Shown: one piece after another, positions 10,258 through 19,740 of the stretch
How the letters are laid out: each line of letters begins with the position of its first letter
Position numbering within the stretch: the first letter of the stretch is position 1
NCBI GenBank assembly: GCA_025677815.1
Contig: JAIXMP010000084.1
Location: 1 to 23,471, forward strand
Source of the DNA: Phascolomyces articulosus
Lineage: Eukaryota; Mucoromycota; Mucoromycetes; Mucorales; Lichtheimiaceae
Reading direction: 5' to 3'
Length of the DNA stretch: 23,471 nt
Position numbers and translations under genes: made by a program
The notes under the pieces: generated by a model
What the model saw: the letters and a program-made list of their open reading frames with translations, nothing else
The model's database searches: none
Told to the model about the DNA's origin: nothing

Positions 10258-10637
10258 AAGGTTATCATCGACTGACATAGGTGTGGATGGAATATCACTA
10301 CCAGAACGACGAGCTGCCATGGAAGATGATTCAGCAAAGTTTTCAGACATGGTGTTAAAAAAAAGTAAAAGTAAGTGTGTGGGTGTGAGTGTGTGAACGA
10401 GTTGATCTGATGGATATGAAAAAAAATACAGTGTGTTGGTGTTTTTGAAAGGCTAGGTATTTATATCAAAAATAAAACAATGGAATTACTTTGATGTATG
10501 TTTTGTTCTGTCTTGTTTTATTTTATTACTGTTGGATCGCTCAAAATATCATTGTGATAATGTCAAAGTGCATTTAATTTTATAAAAAATATGCTACACC
10601 ATTCTCTTTTTTCGGCAATTGGTAATTTCGGACCTCT

Positions 10638-10860
10638 TTTTTTTTCCAGCAGTAGCTAACTCAGCTTTATCTTTAAAAAAAATCATATTCCGTTTTGTTT
10701 ACTTCTCTTTCCCCTTCTTTATTTTCCTTTCTTTATCCATATTCCTTGATCTCAATATTATTACTGATCTATTACCAAATTTATATTTGCAACGCTAATC
10801 ATCGACGATCATACTTTGAAACAAATACAACAAGAGTATATTAACGAATCAACTTTTTTT
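10638..10860. repeat. Tandem repeat unit, copy 1
   Basis: Direct repeat of about 215 bases running from TTCCAGCAGTAGCTAAC to ACGAATCAAC plus a T run. It is nearly identical to the adjacent copy 2 apart from point changes and one-base indels. Each unit opens with a polypyrimidine-CAG like a splice acceptor. Confidence 0.85.
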
Positions 10861-11073
10861 TTCCAGCAGTGGCTAACTCGCTTTATCCTGAAAAAAATCA
10901 TATTCCTTTTGTTTACTTCTCTTTCCCCTTTTCTATTTTCCTTTATCAATATTCCTTGATCTCAATATTATTACTGATCTATTACCAAATTTACATTTGC
11001 AACTGCTAATCATCGACGATCATATTTTGAAACAAATACAACTAGAGTATATTAACGAATCAACTTTTTTTTT
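10855..11073. repeat. Tandem repeat unit, copy 2
   Basis: Second copy of the unit (CAGCAGTGGCTAACTC onwards). On the plus strand it is open in a frame reading LLPNLHLQLLIIDDHILKQI and also in another frame. Copy 1 carries a one-base deletion in the same place (CAAC-GCTAATC). A third, much more diverged copy seems to follow to about 11230. Confidence 0.85.
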
Positions 11074-11230
11074 ATTACAGCATTACTGTTACACCTCAAC
11101 TATATCGATGACCACAATTGAATAACTTCATCTTTTGCCATTATGAATGGATCCCGATATTACGTTTACAACTGTTTATCATTGAGGCCCTACATACATT
11201 GAAGCAAACACATCGTAAATGATTTTTACA
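11074..11230. repeat. Diverged third copy of the tandem unit
   Basis: The segment around 11155-11220 aligns loosely with the 3' half of copies 1 and 2: TTACGTTTACAACTG against TTACATTTGCAACTG, then ATCAT and TTGAAGCAAACAC. The peptide L-x-LQL-x-II...LH-x-LKQ is kept in one frame. Confidence 0.4.
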
Positions 11231-12411
11231 CAACTGATTTTTTTTTTGACTATGATATTATTGTTAGGCTCCTGTTACCATCATAACGACTAACTGATTT
11301 TCAGCACTTTAATATTCAAATCTTATTGGACTTCTGCATATCTCAAATATACCAAACTTCATCATGTATCGGCAATACCTCAATATATATGACGCAACAC
11401 CAATTAATTATGAAACATATTTACTTTTAATTATATACAGACAAAACGACTGGTTACTTTTATTATTTTTTACTTATGGATGTTATGATATTTATAGTTT
11501 TTCAAAATACTATGACAAGTCATTATTATAATGATTATAATTATTATCTTATGCAATACTGTTCTTTTCCTTGCAATTTTTGTATCTATGACTATTAATT
11601 AGGAGGTAAGTTATGTAATTATTAGAATGCTAATCTCTCTCTCTCTCTGCTTTATCTATTAGACATGAATATCAAATAATTTTTATAACGGTTATGAGGA
11701 TGAAGGATGGAGAAAAACGTTGAATAGTATTAGGATGAAATGGATGATAAAAAATAATTGGATAAAAAATGATTAGATAAATGATAATAAACATGGATAA
11801 ATGATAATAAATATATGGGATAATTAAATATTATAATAATATAAGAGGATTATGACATGTATGGAACCAGCAACAATATGAAATTTATAGTATAATGGAC
11901 TGGATGAGAGAAGGATCCAATTAAGAAAAACAATCATATTGGGAATAGCATTATCAGAGATATGATTGTATATATATTGTTACTTCTCCAAGTCGTGTCT
12001 TTAATATATCAGTTATTCAACATTATCCTTTTTAAACGGAGTATTGAAAAGTGCATTGAAAAGCAACGAAAAAAATATGTTTCCTGAAGGAAAACGTTTG
12101 CCCATATATTTTTTTTTCTTTTTTTATAACTCTCAATTCACAAACTCCATTATCCCCATCTTCAGAGTTTTTATCTCTGCATTCGTTTTCAAATACATCC
12201 AACATCTTCTCAGCCAGCTAGTAAAATATTTGAGCCAAGAATCAAGTACAGACGACTTTCACAATAAAATCCGATTGAATCTATTTTTTTTGTTTACTAT
12301 GACTGAATTTTTTATTTATTTTGAACAACTTAATCAGCCTGGTCTTTTTTAAACGCGTAATACTCTTTCTTGTACTTGACACTACTTGGAGATGGTGATG
12401 CATCTCTTTAA
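11231..12411. other. Gap with possible degraded coding sequence
   Basis: AT-rich with short tandem ATGGATAAATGATAATAAA repeats near 11760-11815 and a CT microsatellite at about 11636-11650. On the plus strand, the frame used by the next feature continues upstream in coding-like fashion (LHYPHLQSFYLC, then IHPTSSQPASKIFEPRIKYR) but with TAA, TAG and TGA stops. A second frame is open for 102 codons at 12044-12352. I cannot decide between them. Confidence 0.3.
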
Positions 12412-13017
12412 TCGTTGTTTCCTAATAACATCGGTTTATATAAAACAGCACGATGCTCTTTTTCACAAGAACTGTGTAATCTCGGAAATTGCTGTGTTCT
12501 TCAACACGTTTATAATTATCCACCTAATATGGATTCTATTAGACACGCATGCAAAACGAATAGCCGTATATACTTAACCACCATCGATGATTATGGAATA
12601 TGTATGCAGATAAATTTTTCTCCATATTATCAGTGTTTCACGATTTCTATTCCATCCACCAATAGCATTAATTATATTGTTACTATTGATATAGATCAGC
12701 CATTTTGACTTGTGTATAATTGTTCTTTACAAGATGGGTGTTCCTTTACATATAGTGTAACGAATGATGTCTTTCATCTGACCGGAACAAGTATTTCATT
12801 AGTAACTGCAAGTATCTATCTTAATAATTAGGAACGATCCATCATGAACATCAATAATTACTATTATCCATCCACAACATTTGTTATCTACCATTATTCA
12901 CTTCTTTTTGATGACCTATCAATTATATACAATCACATCTGTTTCACTACAACACTTGGATCTATGTTACAACTATATATGCATCAGCCACCATCTTATG
13001 GTACAACAACGAAATAG
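12412..13017 (+). pseudogene. Unidentified cysteine-containing coding stretch
   Basis: One plus frame runs for 202 codons with only two internal stops (TGA 12706, TAG 12829) before TAG 13015, where AT-rich random sequence should have many more. It has balanced residues and many cysteines (ARCSF, ELCNLGNCC, HAC, GIC, YQC, YNC, DGC, HIC), with Ser/Thr/Tyr/Asn-rich segments such as CSFTYSVTNDVFHLTG. That pattern could suit a secreted beta-rich domain, but I recognise no family and see no signal peptide. The start is unknown; a TAA at 12409 precedes it. The two stops fit the R/W and Gln pattern of the relics. T/C-rich strands have fewer stops by chance, so confidence is modest. Confidence 0.35.
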
Positions 13018-13682
13018 TATGGTTTTTTTTTTGGATATTATTACACCATTCATTATATGATGAGGTTGAGCGGAATTAAATAAAAAATTATGCATTCTCT
13101 ATAACTTTTTTTTTTTTGGATGAAAAAATGCTGTTGCTTAATGGATCTGGAAGACAAACATGGAGTTGATCAAGGATTATCATGGTTATGGATATAAAAA
13201 AAGAATATTTGAAATATCATCTTTAAGGATAAAATCTATTTATCTTTTATTCACCATCCTATATCTTGATTTAATGATACGTTTACATTATTTCAACATT
13301 ATTTATAAAGAAAAAAATAGAGACAAGGAATACAGAGGATGGGATACATTGGCATATTTAAAAATATTATTTCATATATAAAGAAAGTTAAAGCATAATA
13401 AGAATGGTATGATAGAACATGACGAGTTTTGTGATTCAGCATTTCGGGATTAGATAAAAAGTAACGATTGTAGATCTAACAATGTTAAATCTTCAAATAG
13501 AATCAACTACTATACATGACAGGATTTTGACACATAATTCTCAAATAAATAAAAGACACTATATTCCCTCAGATTGCAATGTTCTTATTTTATCTTATAT
13601 ATTATTTTTGCATATGCTATTTGATAAACATATGGTAGATAAGATGAACATTGGTATATTATGACTTATACATATTTTATTT
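13018..13682. other. Gap without a recognised gene
   Basis: AT-rich. A 73-codon plus frame at 13160-13381 ends in EYRGWDTLAYLKILFHI and could be a coding remnant, but has no recognised motif and overlaps another plausible frame. Confidence 0.3.
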
Positions 13683-13837
13683 GTGGATGCTATCAGATAT
13701 CGGATCGGATGGACAACTATCCGCATCTGTATCCGATATCCGCAAGTATCCATCCGCATCCACATTTGCGGATGTGGATGCAGATCGGATGAGCAGATAG
13801 CAGATGAGATGAATAACGCTACTGCGGGGATAACCAA
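13683..13837. mobile_element. GGATGC-rich fold-back repeat, copy B
   Basis: Related to 6946-7078 in opposite orientation. Inverted arms GCATCCACAT and ATGTGGATGC flank a six-base loop near 13757-13782, and further CGGATATCGGAT/ATCCGATATCC units lie to the left. The tnp2 relic stops abruptly at its right edge after the HLAKQMHDF residues, so it is probably nested inside that transposon. Ends are approximate. Confidence 0.5.
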
Positions 13838-15408
13838 AAAGTCATGCATCTGTTTAGCAAGATGAATATGAGCATGCATATTTAGTGTTACCCATTTATC
13901 ACCATTCAACCTCTGTGCCCCTTTGCAGAAGTTGATCAACTTGTTATGGCCAATTTAGATATCATTTCTTTCAATGGAAGGGCGAACCAGGATACAACAT
14001 GCATCAACAAACAGCATCCAATTCTCAAAATCGGCTCTTGGGATTACCCCATGAAGGATAAAAGGAGAGTATATAAGAATCCAGACTTTCCATTCAGTAG
14101 CTTTCATCGAACTAAAGCCTGATTCGATTTTGTTGGTAAGTATATCATAACTATAGGGCACCATTATACCATCAGCAGCAACTTGCATGCTTTTCAGCTT
14201 TACATCAGTCAAATACTTCTTATCCAACTATGTGTCAACCATCTTTTTGGCGGTTCCAAGAAATAAATTATGAAGTGGGTCGATTATTACACATCGTGGG
14301 ACATCAAAGTATACTAATCAGTGTAATTCAGTATATCGCGTGCTATACTGCTGTTCGAGTTCTTTTTTTCTTATGGGTGCACTTTCTGCTTTCCAATCGG
14401 CACCCCATTGTTTGTTTTGCTCTTTTGTAATAAGGCGTTCTTCATTGATTTGTTGAGGAGAGAAACCTGAAAAGTTTAACCCTTCACCCAGAACTGGAAG
14501 GAAATCCCAATCACACTTGTAGCTTCCTCGTCGACTTACAGCAGATGTAAAACTGGCAATCTTTCTGGCGGCAGGCATATCACAAGCAACGTTCAAGAGG
14601 GCAGCATGGACAGTTCTTTCTCTGTTTTGGCTTTAATATGTTTTTATTTGTACACCATGATAAAGTTCCTCCAGTTCATCTGCCAATGGCTTTAGGTAGT
14701 TATTCATTGCAACAGTTTTTGGTTCATGTGGCCCAGGGATCATGCCAAGCAAGATTATAATTTCCTTCTTGTTACGCAATTCATGCAGCAAATTTTGGAC
14801 AATTGCATAAATAGTGCCCATTGAGTAAGTAGAGTTCTTGAATGCCCAGAACCAATCAATGTTGATTGTTAATAAGAGAGATCGTTCATGTGTAATGAAA
14901 GGTTTGGGTTCTTTATTTGGGAGAGTGTCTGGGTCAGGTATAGTTGTCCACATTTCGCTATCATAAATGTCAGACATAAGATGGGAAGGAATGTTATGCA
15001 TGTGCTGTTTGTTAATGTTTATTTCGAAATCAGGTCATTCAAAAAGCATACGCAGGCTTTCTTTTAATAGGTGGTATGCATATACTTTTTTTGGTAGACC
15101 TTTTTTGTCAAACAAAGCAGTGTTTACAGTGCATTTTGTATATTTTGATATGGGTATTAAATCATTTCGGTCATACACCTCATGGCAAGTAGGACAAATG
15201 ATGTATTTCACAACGTTTTCAGTGAAATCAGTCATTTTGGTATTAGTATGGACAGTAGATGGTGTGGTATGGAGATGAGAATAGAGGTTCAACATAATCA
15301 AGACTGTGTTAAAGGCTTCTAAAAGTTTGGTCACAGCAATATTTAATAAGTACAACAAATAAAAGATTATAGCAAAAGCTTGCAAGAAGGTAAGGATACC
15401 CTTTTCAT

Positions 15409-15479
15409 CTAAAAAAAAACAAACTCTATTAATATTTTTTCACCACTTTATAATTATAACTTATATAATAAATACTTAC
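15409..15479 (-). other. Intron 3 of the tnp2 relic
   Basis: GTAAGT donor at 15479 and T-run TTTAG acceptor ending at 15409, 71 bases, phase 1. It joins EYTSSNN to EKGILTFLQ. Confidence 0.7.
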
Positions 15480-15743
15480 TGTTATTTGATGAAGTATACT
15501 CATCTATGTCTTCAGTGTCATCATTGTCATTTATTTCTTCTTCATTATCTAGGTATGCCAATTCATTTAAATTAACGATTTCCTCATCTTTAACTGACTT
15601 GATCACTCCCAATACAGAACCCTCATCAACATCTTCTATAGTAGCATAAATAGGTGGTTCATCTGTTATTTCCATGGGCACTGGTCCTTATTGGTAAGAT
15701 ATGTAATAATGTTCAGATGGGGTTGCAGGGTCAATAGGATCAT

Positions 15744-15841
15744 CTAAAATAGACTATAGTATTATATTAGTAAGTATATGCTAACATACTAAAAAAGAAT
15801 AATTTTATTTTTTATAATATTTTTTAATAGATTCAACTTAC
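15744..15841 (-). other. Intron 2 of the tnp2 relic
   Basis: GTAAGT donor at 15841 and TATTTTAG acceptor ending at 15744, 98 bases, phase 1. It joins APDDQ to DPIDPATPS with a Tyr codon split across the junction. A nearby TATAG is out of phase. Confidence 0.65.
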
Positions 15842-15977
15842 ATTGATCATCTGGGGCCTATGATAGCAATCTAGATAAGTTATCTTGTTGTAAATTAGGG
15901 GGTGGACCTTGTGGTTATGAACTTGGCATGTTTCTTTGTCTATTGTTTCCACTAATCACCTAGCAAATAGCTCTCTC

Positions 15978-16074
15978 CTGAGCTAAAATAAATAAAGATG
16001 AAGAAAAATAATTAGGTACAAATTACATTGCGAAATCAAAGCATCCACTAAAAAAAATTGTCATAAATATTTAC
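15978..16074 (-). other. Intron 1 of the tnp2 relic
   Basis: GTAAAT donor at 16074 and GCTCAG acceptor ending at 15978, 97 bases, phase 0. It joins KLKEEDN to ERAIC. The TTTTAG five bases before would break the frame. Confidence 0.55.
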
Positions 16075-16372
16075 ATTGTCTTCTTCTTTCAGCTTCATTC
16101 TTTCTATGATAGTAAACTACTGATCTACTGTTGACCAGTTTTCCATTACATCGATCATATGAGCATCAAACTAGTGGCATTATTTTGGCGTTTGATAGAT
16201 GAAAAAAGTAGAGTCTGAATGGATATATAAAATATGAGGAGGTATGTTTACTTGTAAAATAATGTTTTTTTTATTTGATATTCGAAGGGTTATTTATATC
16301 TTTTTCTATTCTTACTGCGGATTTAATGAATACCATAAAATATATAAAACTAATATATAGATCATGACAAAT

Positions 16373-16531
16373 ATGATTATGGATCAAAATATACAACGAT
16401 GAATAGATAAACTGTGCAACAAGGTATATAATGATAATTTAAATAAAAAAGGATACGTCACAGCAGGTGCAATGCAAGGAATGACTGCATAACAAGATGC
16501 ATAATTTATTGTTCTATTGGGTGTCACAAAG
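16373..16531 (+). pseudogene. Short coding-like exon, family unknown
   Basis: Plus strand, 53 codons from ATG 16373 to a GT donor at 16532. It reads DKLCNKVYNDNLNKKGYVTA, then GAMQGMTA-TAA-QDA-TAA-FIVLLGVTK, with a TGA near the start. Both TAA codons sit where Gln would fit, as in the transposon relics. A TATAG acceptor-like site ends at 16360. It may be a remnant of an adjacent transposon on the other strand. No domain is recognised. Confidence 0.25.
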
Positions 16532-17476
16532 GTAATTTAATTAAACTATAGGCTACTGGTACAAAGAAGTATTCCTAATATAGTAGTAATCGTTTTTCTC
16601 TTTTATTTACAAAAAAAATAGAACTTACAAAAAATAGTCATTATAGTCACAAATAAAACGAGAGCATATTAAACCAAGAAAGTTATGTATGAAGAGCAAT
16701 AATATATGGCAATTCATACACACCTATCGTTGACGTTCAGAAGCTAATATTCTTTTATATAAAAGGGTGGATTATAATGTGATTGTAAGCTACGTTCCAC
16801 AAGGTAAGATAAAGAATCCACCGCAGTAATAAAGAAGTGTTTTTTTCTAAGCAAGATAAAAATCATTTTTCTTTTTTTTTTTTTTGTCTCACAATACAAT
16901 AATGTATATTTTTTTTAAAATGCAGCCCCTATTCTCAAAACATGGGAAAATTACATATTTGCGATGAAGAATACAAATATGAAGAATGGTCATTTGTATT
17001 GGTAATAATTATTGTTGCCACTCATATCTATGTGATCTTTTATAAAAAAAAAATGGACTACTATGTTTACAAAAATGTGATAAATGATTGACCATAGTAA
17101 AAAAAAAAAAGAAGATTCTTAATCAGATAAAACCTGTTGTTCTTTTTTTTTCTGGTACTACCCTAAAAAAATGAATATAAAAAAAGAGGACCGTGCTCCC
17201 AAGATCAATTATTGAGCTGATGTATGACAAATTCAATTATTATCAGGAAAAATATCCTTTAGAAAAAAATACAAGACATGTTTGATCAAGTTGTAAAGAA
17301 ACAGCTTTTTTCTATCATTTGTCATTTGGTTATATTTCTAAAGGTATTTTTTTTCTTTCTATCTGTTACAACACTTTATTATTATTATATATATATATAT
17401 ATGTGTGTGTGTATGATATAATTTTTATATATATTTTTTTATGTATATATTTACAGAGAGAGTGAGAAGAAAAGCA
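16532..17476. other. Gap without a recognised gene
   Basis: AT-rich, with several A and T runs and a (TA)n(TG)n microsatellite at about 17384-17413. No supported coding sequence. Confidence 0.4.
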
Positions 17477-17505
17477 CACGATGCTTAAAATATATAAGCA
17501 TCGTG
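17477..17505. repeat. Stem-loop just after the accessory gene stop codon
   Basis: CACGATGCTTA (17477-17487) and TAAGCATCGTG (17495-17505) pair perfectly over 11 bases with a 7-base loop. On the minus strand the stem begins four bases after the TAA at 17511-17509. It could be an RNA processing or transposon end signal. Confidence 0.65.
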
Positions 17506-17508
17506 GTG

Positions 17509-18970
17509 TTATGCAGGTGGTGGAGGAGGAGATGGTAATGATGGAGATGGAGATGGAGATGGAGATGAAGATGCACCGCGAGTTACTGCACCTGCTGACG
17601 ACGAAGAAGGTAAAGTTGGTGAGGAAGGTTGAGGTCGAATAGCCTATTATGGAGTGTTAGGTGGAGCATCTTGAGTGATTAGCTCAGAAGATCGCTTTCA
17701 ATACAACACACCTCCACTATCCTTATCAAGTAAGTCAAAAAAATCATTGATCTTATTTTTTAAGAATATTTAGTAATAAGCCCAGCATTTTTGTTTCAAG
17801 AACCAAGATTATAAAGCAAAAGGAAATATTTATTATTTTATACTTACATGCTTACTACGCCATGTTGGTTTCTTGACTCACAGCCCTTTCTTGCCTCCTT
17901 GCACCAACTCCTCATCATCTGTCGTGTCTTCTTCCGACAGATACACATCATTAATAATAAGGAGCCCACCATTTGGGTACCCTAGGTACTTCCCTTTCTT
18001 CTGTCCCATCACGAAAGTGGTGCTTCTTCTCCAAATTTTCTAATTATATTTTTTTATTAATATACTTTTTTTTTACTACTATTTTTTTCTTTTTTTTTTT
18101 TTTTTCTAATATCAACTCTTTTTTTTCTTATATCTGCCATTCGGCTTGCAGCACGACTGGCTTGGGCCTTTTCTTCGAGCTCCTGAGCTGACAAGCGTTC
18201 CATTTTGTATTTTTTCTTTAAGTTGTAGAAGACATCCCTTGTTACAGTCGTCACCGTTCGATCCCAATTACGAATGTAGGGGAACTCATCCTTGAAGTTT
18301 TTAATTATAGTAGTAAGAGTAGTGCAGATGGACTTGTTTGGCTCACAAGTAATCCATTGTTCAAAATCATACATGAGGTTTTTTTCATTATAGATTTCAT
18401 GGATTTTGTGCTATAAATTATATCACACAATATATAGTATTGGATTATTAAATTTACATTGATTATAACAATGTTTATATATGTAATAATAGAAAACGAT
18501 GATATATACATTTAAAGCAAGTCGATCCCTAGCCGCTGCTGCTTCTTCATCCTAGGCTGTACCCTCATTGGCAGCACCATTACCATCAACAACCAAATTG
18601 CTGCTTGGTGCCAGAGGTGTACTTCAGCTTATGAACTCATTTATATGGTCCATAAAGTCGTTCATTTTTTCCTGGTCATCTTGCCACATTTTCATCATAT
18701 CCAAATTGCATCATTATTCATTATGATACAACGGCCTAAAGACTTAAGCTAGTCTGTCAGTAAGGAAGTCGTCAAGTTGCTCATAATACTTTCCTGGCAT
18801 TGGATAGATGGTTGGAAAGGAGTGGGAGTTGGTGATGTTGGTACTGGAGAGGAAGGTGCTTAATCCAGGGTTGCTTCAAGTTGTTGCTGCAATTGACATG
18901 TTGTCATACGTTTGGCAGCACATGTTGTGGGTTGAGTGCTTGATCTTTTGTTAGTGCGAGTGTTTGTTAT
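17509..18970 (-). pseudogene. Transposon-associated accessory gene relic with Ser/Pro tail
   Basis: Minus strand, at least four coding blocks. N-terminus TNTRTNKRSSTQPTTCAAKR; then KYYEQLDDFLTDRLA-TAA-VFRPLYHNE and QDDQEKMNDFMDHINEF; after an intron, FEQWITCEPNKSICTTLTT through a basic RKKRVDIRKKKKK segment; then GQKKGKYLGYPNGGLLIIND, SEEDTTDDEELV and VKKPTWRSKH; last, a C-terminal run of Ser-Pro pairs encoded by GGAGAT-type hexamers (17540-17570) and a proline run. The block S-E-x-T-D-D-E followed by basic-x-P-x-W-R-S is one I associate with uncharacterised fungal transposon-linked proteins, not with a known enzyme. Internal stops include TAA 18862-18860 and TAG, TAA and TGA codons at Gln, Arg or Trp-like positions; there is at least one frameshift near 18800 and probably another near 18050. 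The probable start codon is ATA at 18970, where ATG would be expected. Confidence 0.55.
18411..18509 (-). other. Intron in the accessory gene relic
   Basis: GTATAT donor at 18509 and TTATAG acceptor ending at 18411, 99 bases, phase 0. It joins ARDRLALN to HKIHEIYNEKN. Confidence 0.65.
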
Positions 18971-19515
18971 GGTATAAGTGAGAAAATCAAAAAGTAAGTA
19001 AAAGAAATAAAAATATATATGTGTGTTAATAATAATGACGATCCATAATAACAAAATAAACATCCTCTTTATATAGTTTTTCTTCATGTCACTATCAAGT
19101 ACCAAAACAACCATTCTTAATAAATAAACACCTTTTTATGGTACATGTTGTTTACTTATATCTTTATTATTTTCTATATAGTCATTCATCGATTTAAAAA
19201 AACAACAATCATTTCTTTTTCGTGCATTGGCAACACGATCCAAATTTGGCAATAGAGGTAAGCCTATTTCGCCATTTGAAAAATATCTCATCAGCATGAT
19301 AAGGTAGCTATGTGTCTCTTTTCTCCCTTTTTTGACTTACTAGTTTTTTTTTTCTTTTTTTTTCTTTATTATTCCCTAATAAGCAAATCTGAATGTTATG
19401 TTATGAATGCATCCCTTTTTCTCTATGCAGATTAATCAGTATGTATAGATTAAAAATTGATTTATAATTTTTGCTTAAATCATCTGCCTAAAAATATTAA
19501 CAGTAAAAGTATTTA
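18971..19515. other. Gap between two minus-strand transposon genes
   Basis: AT-rich, no gene called. A short plus-strand open segment near 19222-19257 ends at a GTAAGC donor (RALATRSKFGNR) and may be an exon scrap. The right end is the 3' flank of the chromodomain frame. Confidence 0.35.
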
Positions 19516-19722
19516 TTATATATAATAAATGATATGTTTTTTACAAAAATAATCTTTAATAATATCTTTTTCATTGAAATCATCTTCTTTTACCCAACTA
19601 TTATCTTTATTTTCATAACCTTTCCATTTAACTAAAAATGTATATTTATGGCCATCAGTAATTTTATGTTGTATAATATCTTCTATTTTATAAAATTTAT
19701 TATCTTTATCAACTTCACGCAT
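19516..19722 (-). CDS. Chromodomain, in frame with the upstream transposase
   Basis: Small minus-strand frame from ATG 19722 to TAA 19518-19516. It reads as one chromodomain: FYKIEDIIQHK, then YTFLVKWKGYENKDNSWVKE. The three aromatic cage positions that bind methylated lysine in HP1-type chromodomains (here the Tyr of FYKIEDI and the Trp and Tyr of VKWKGY) are present. It lies in the same reading frame as the transposase, separated only by TGA 19743-19741 and six codons, so it is probably the C-terminal domain of one protein or of a read-through or spliced form. In other mobile elements, chromodomains steer integration to heterochromatin; that role here is inferred. A separate gene is less likely because no promoter-sized gap exists. 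Confidence 0.75.
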   Translation of the reverse strand: MREVDKDNKFYKIEDIIQHKITDGHKYTFLVKWKGYENKDNSWVKEDDFNEKDIIKDYFCKKHIIYYI

Positions 19723-19740
19723 CAAATTAATATTTATTTT

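Larger units (their letters stand above)
7817..10350 (-). pseudogene. hAT transposase relic with BED zinc finger and C-terminal dimerisation domain
   Basis: Exon 1 (10350-10258) encodes an N-terminal 31 residues; exon 2 starts at 10152. The BED finger has C96, C106, H124 and H129 (EWRCQF, HQCTYK, DHLKNVH). Then follow the hAT catalytic blocks: AYTTDGWTTSN with the first Asp, AH-stop-IDEDWSYRSLAIGF, TTDNASN, and GHVINLVVQAA. Next come T-TGA-WDSTYNML (the invariant TRW[ND]STY motif), SESDWELIEELQKFFAPF, an intron, and the dimerisation domain LAVPARSVPSERCFSRAAL with RNRLEPDALRE. An acidic tail ends at TAA 7819-7817. Damage: TAG 9461, TGA 8884, TAG 8857, TGA 8839, TAA 8452, TAG 8443, TAG 8176, TAA 8128 and TAG 7975, plus several one-base shifts between about 9150 and 9640. 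An intact copy would be a nuclear cut-and-paste transposase; this copy cannot make one. Confidence 0.88.
13838..16242 (-). pseudogene. tnp2-type (CACTA/En-Spm-like) transposase relic
   Basis: Four exons on the minus strand (about 16242-16075, 15977-15842, 15743-15480, 15408-13838) join in frame. Seen in order: an acidic, Gln-rich N-terminus; a CPTCHEVYDRNDL zinc pair; SLRMLFE-TGA-PDFE; INIDWFWAFKNSTYSMGTIY; IPGPHEPKT; VACDMPAARK with a catalytic-type Asp; YFDVPRCVIIDPLHNLFLG; and FCKGAQRLN. These match the tnp2 transposase family used by CACTA elements. Twelve in-frame stops: TAA 16182, TAG 16173, TAG 16119, TAG 15962, TAA 15917, TAG 15860, TAA 15690, TGA 15037, TAA 14635, TGA 14320, TAG 14230, TAA 13957. 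I find no frameshift. The C-terminus is lost at the fold-back repeat, and the 5' end is not defined. Confidence 0.85.

Noticed and set aside
11700..12411. Extension of the cysteine-rich frame far upstream if every stop is read through
   Set aside because: In AT-rich DNA, replacing all stops makes almost any frame look plausible; two frames compete, and short tandem repeats are present.
14230..15278. Plus-strand frames of 66 and 103 codons
   Set aside because: Antisense of the tnp2 relic, whose minus frame matches a known family.
17384..17413. (TA)n(TG)n tract as a possible regulatory site
   Set aside because: An ordinary microsatellite with no gene start nearby.
17973..18191. 72-codon plus frame with many Phe
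   Set aside because: Antisense of the basic Lys-rich segment of the accessory gene.
18305..18511. 68-codon minus frame
   Set aside because: Mostly intron sequence of the accessory gene read in another frame.
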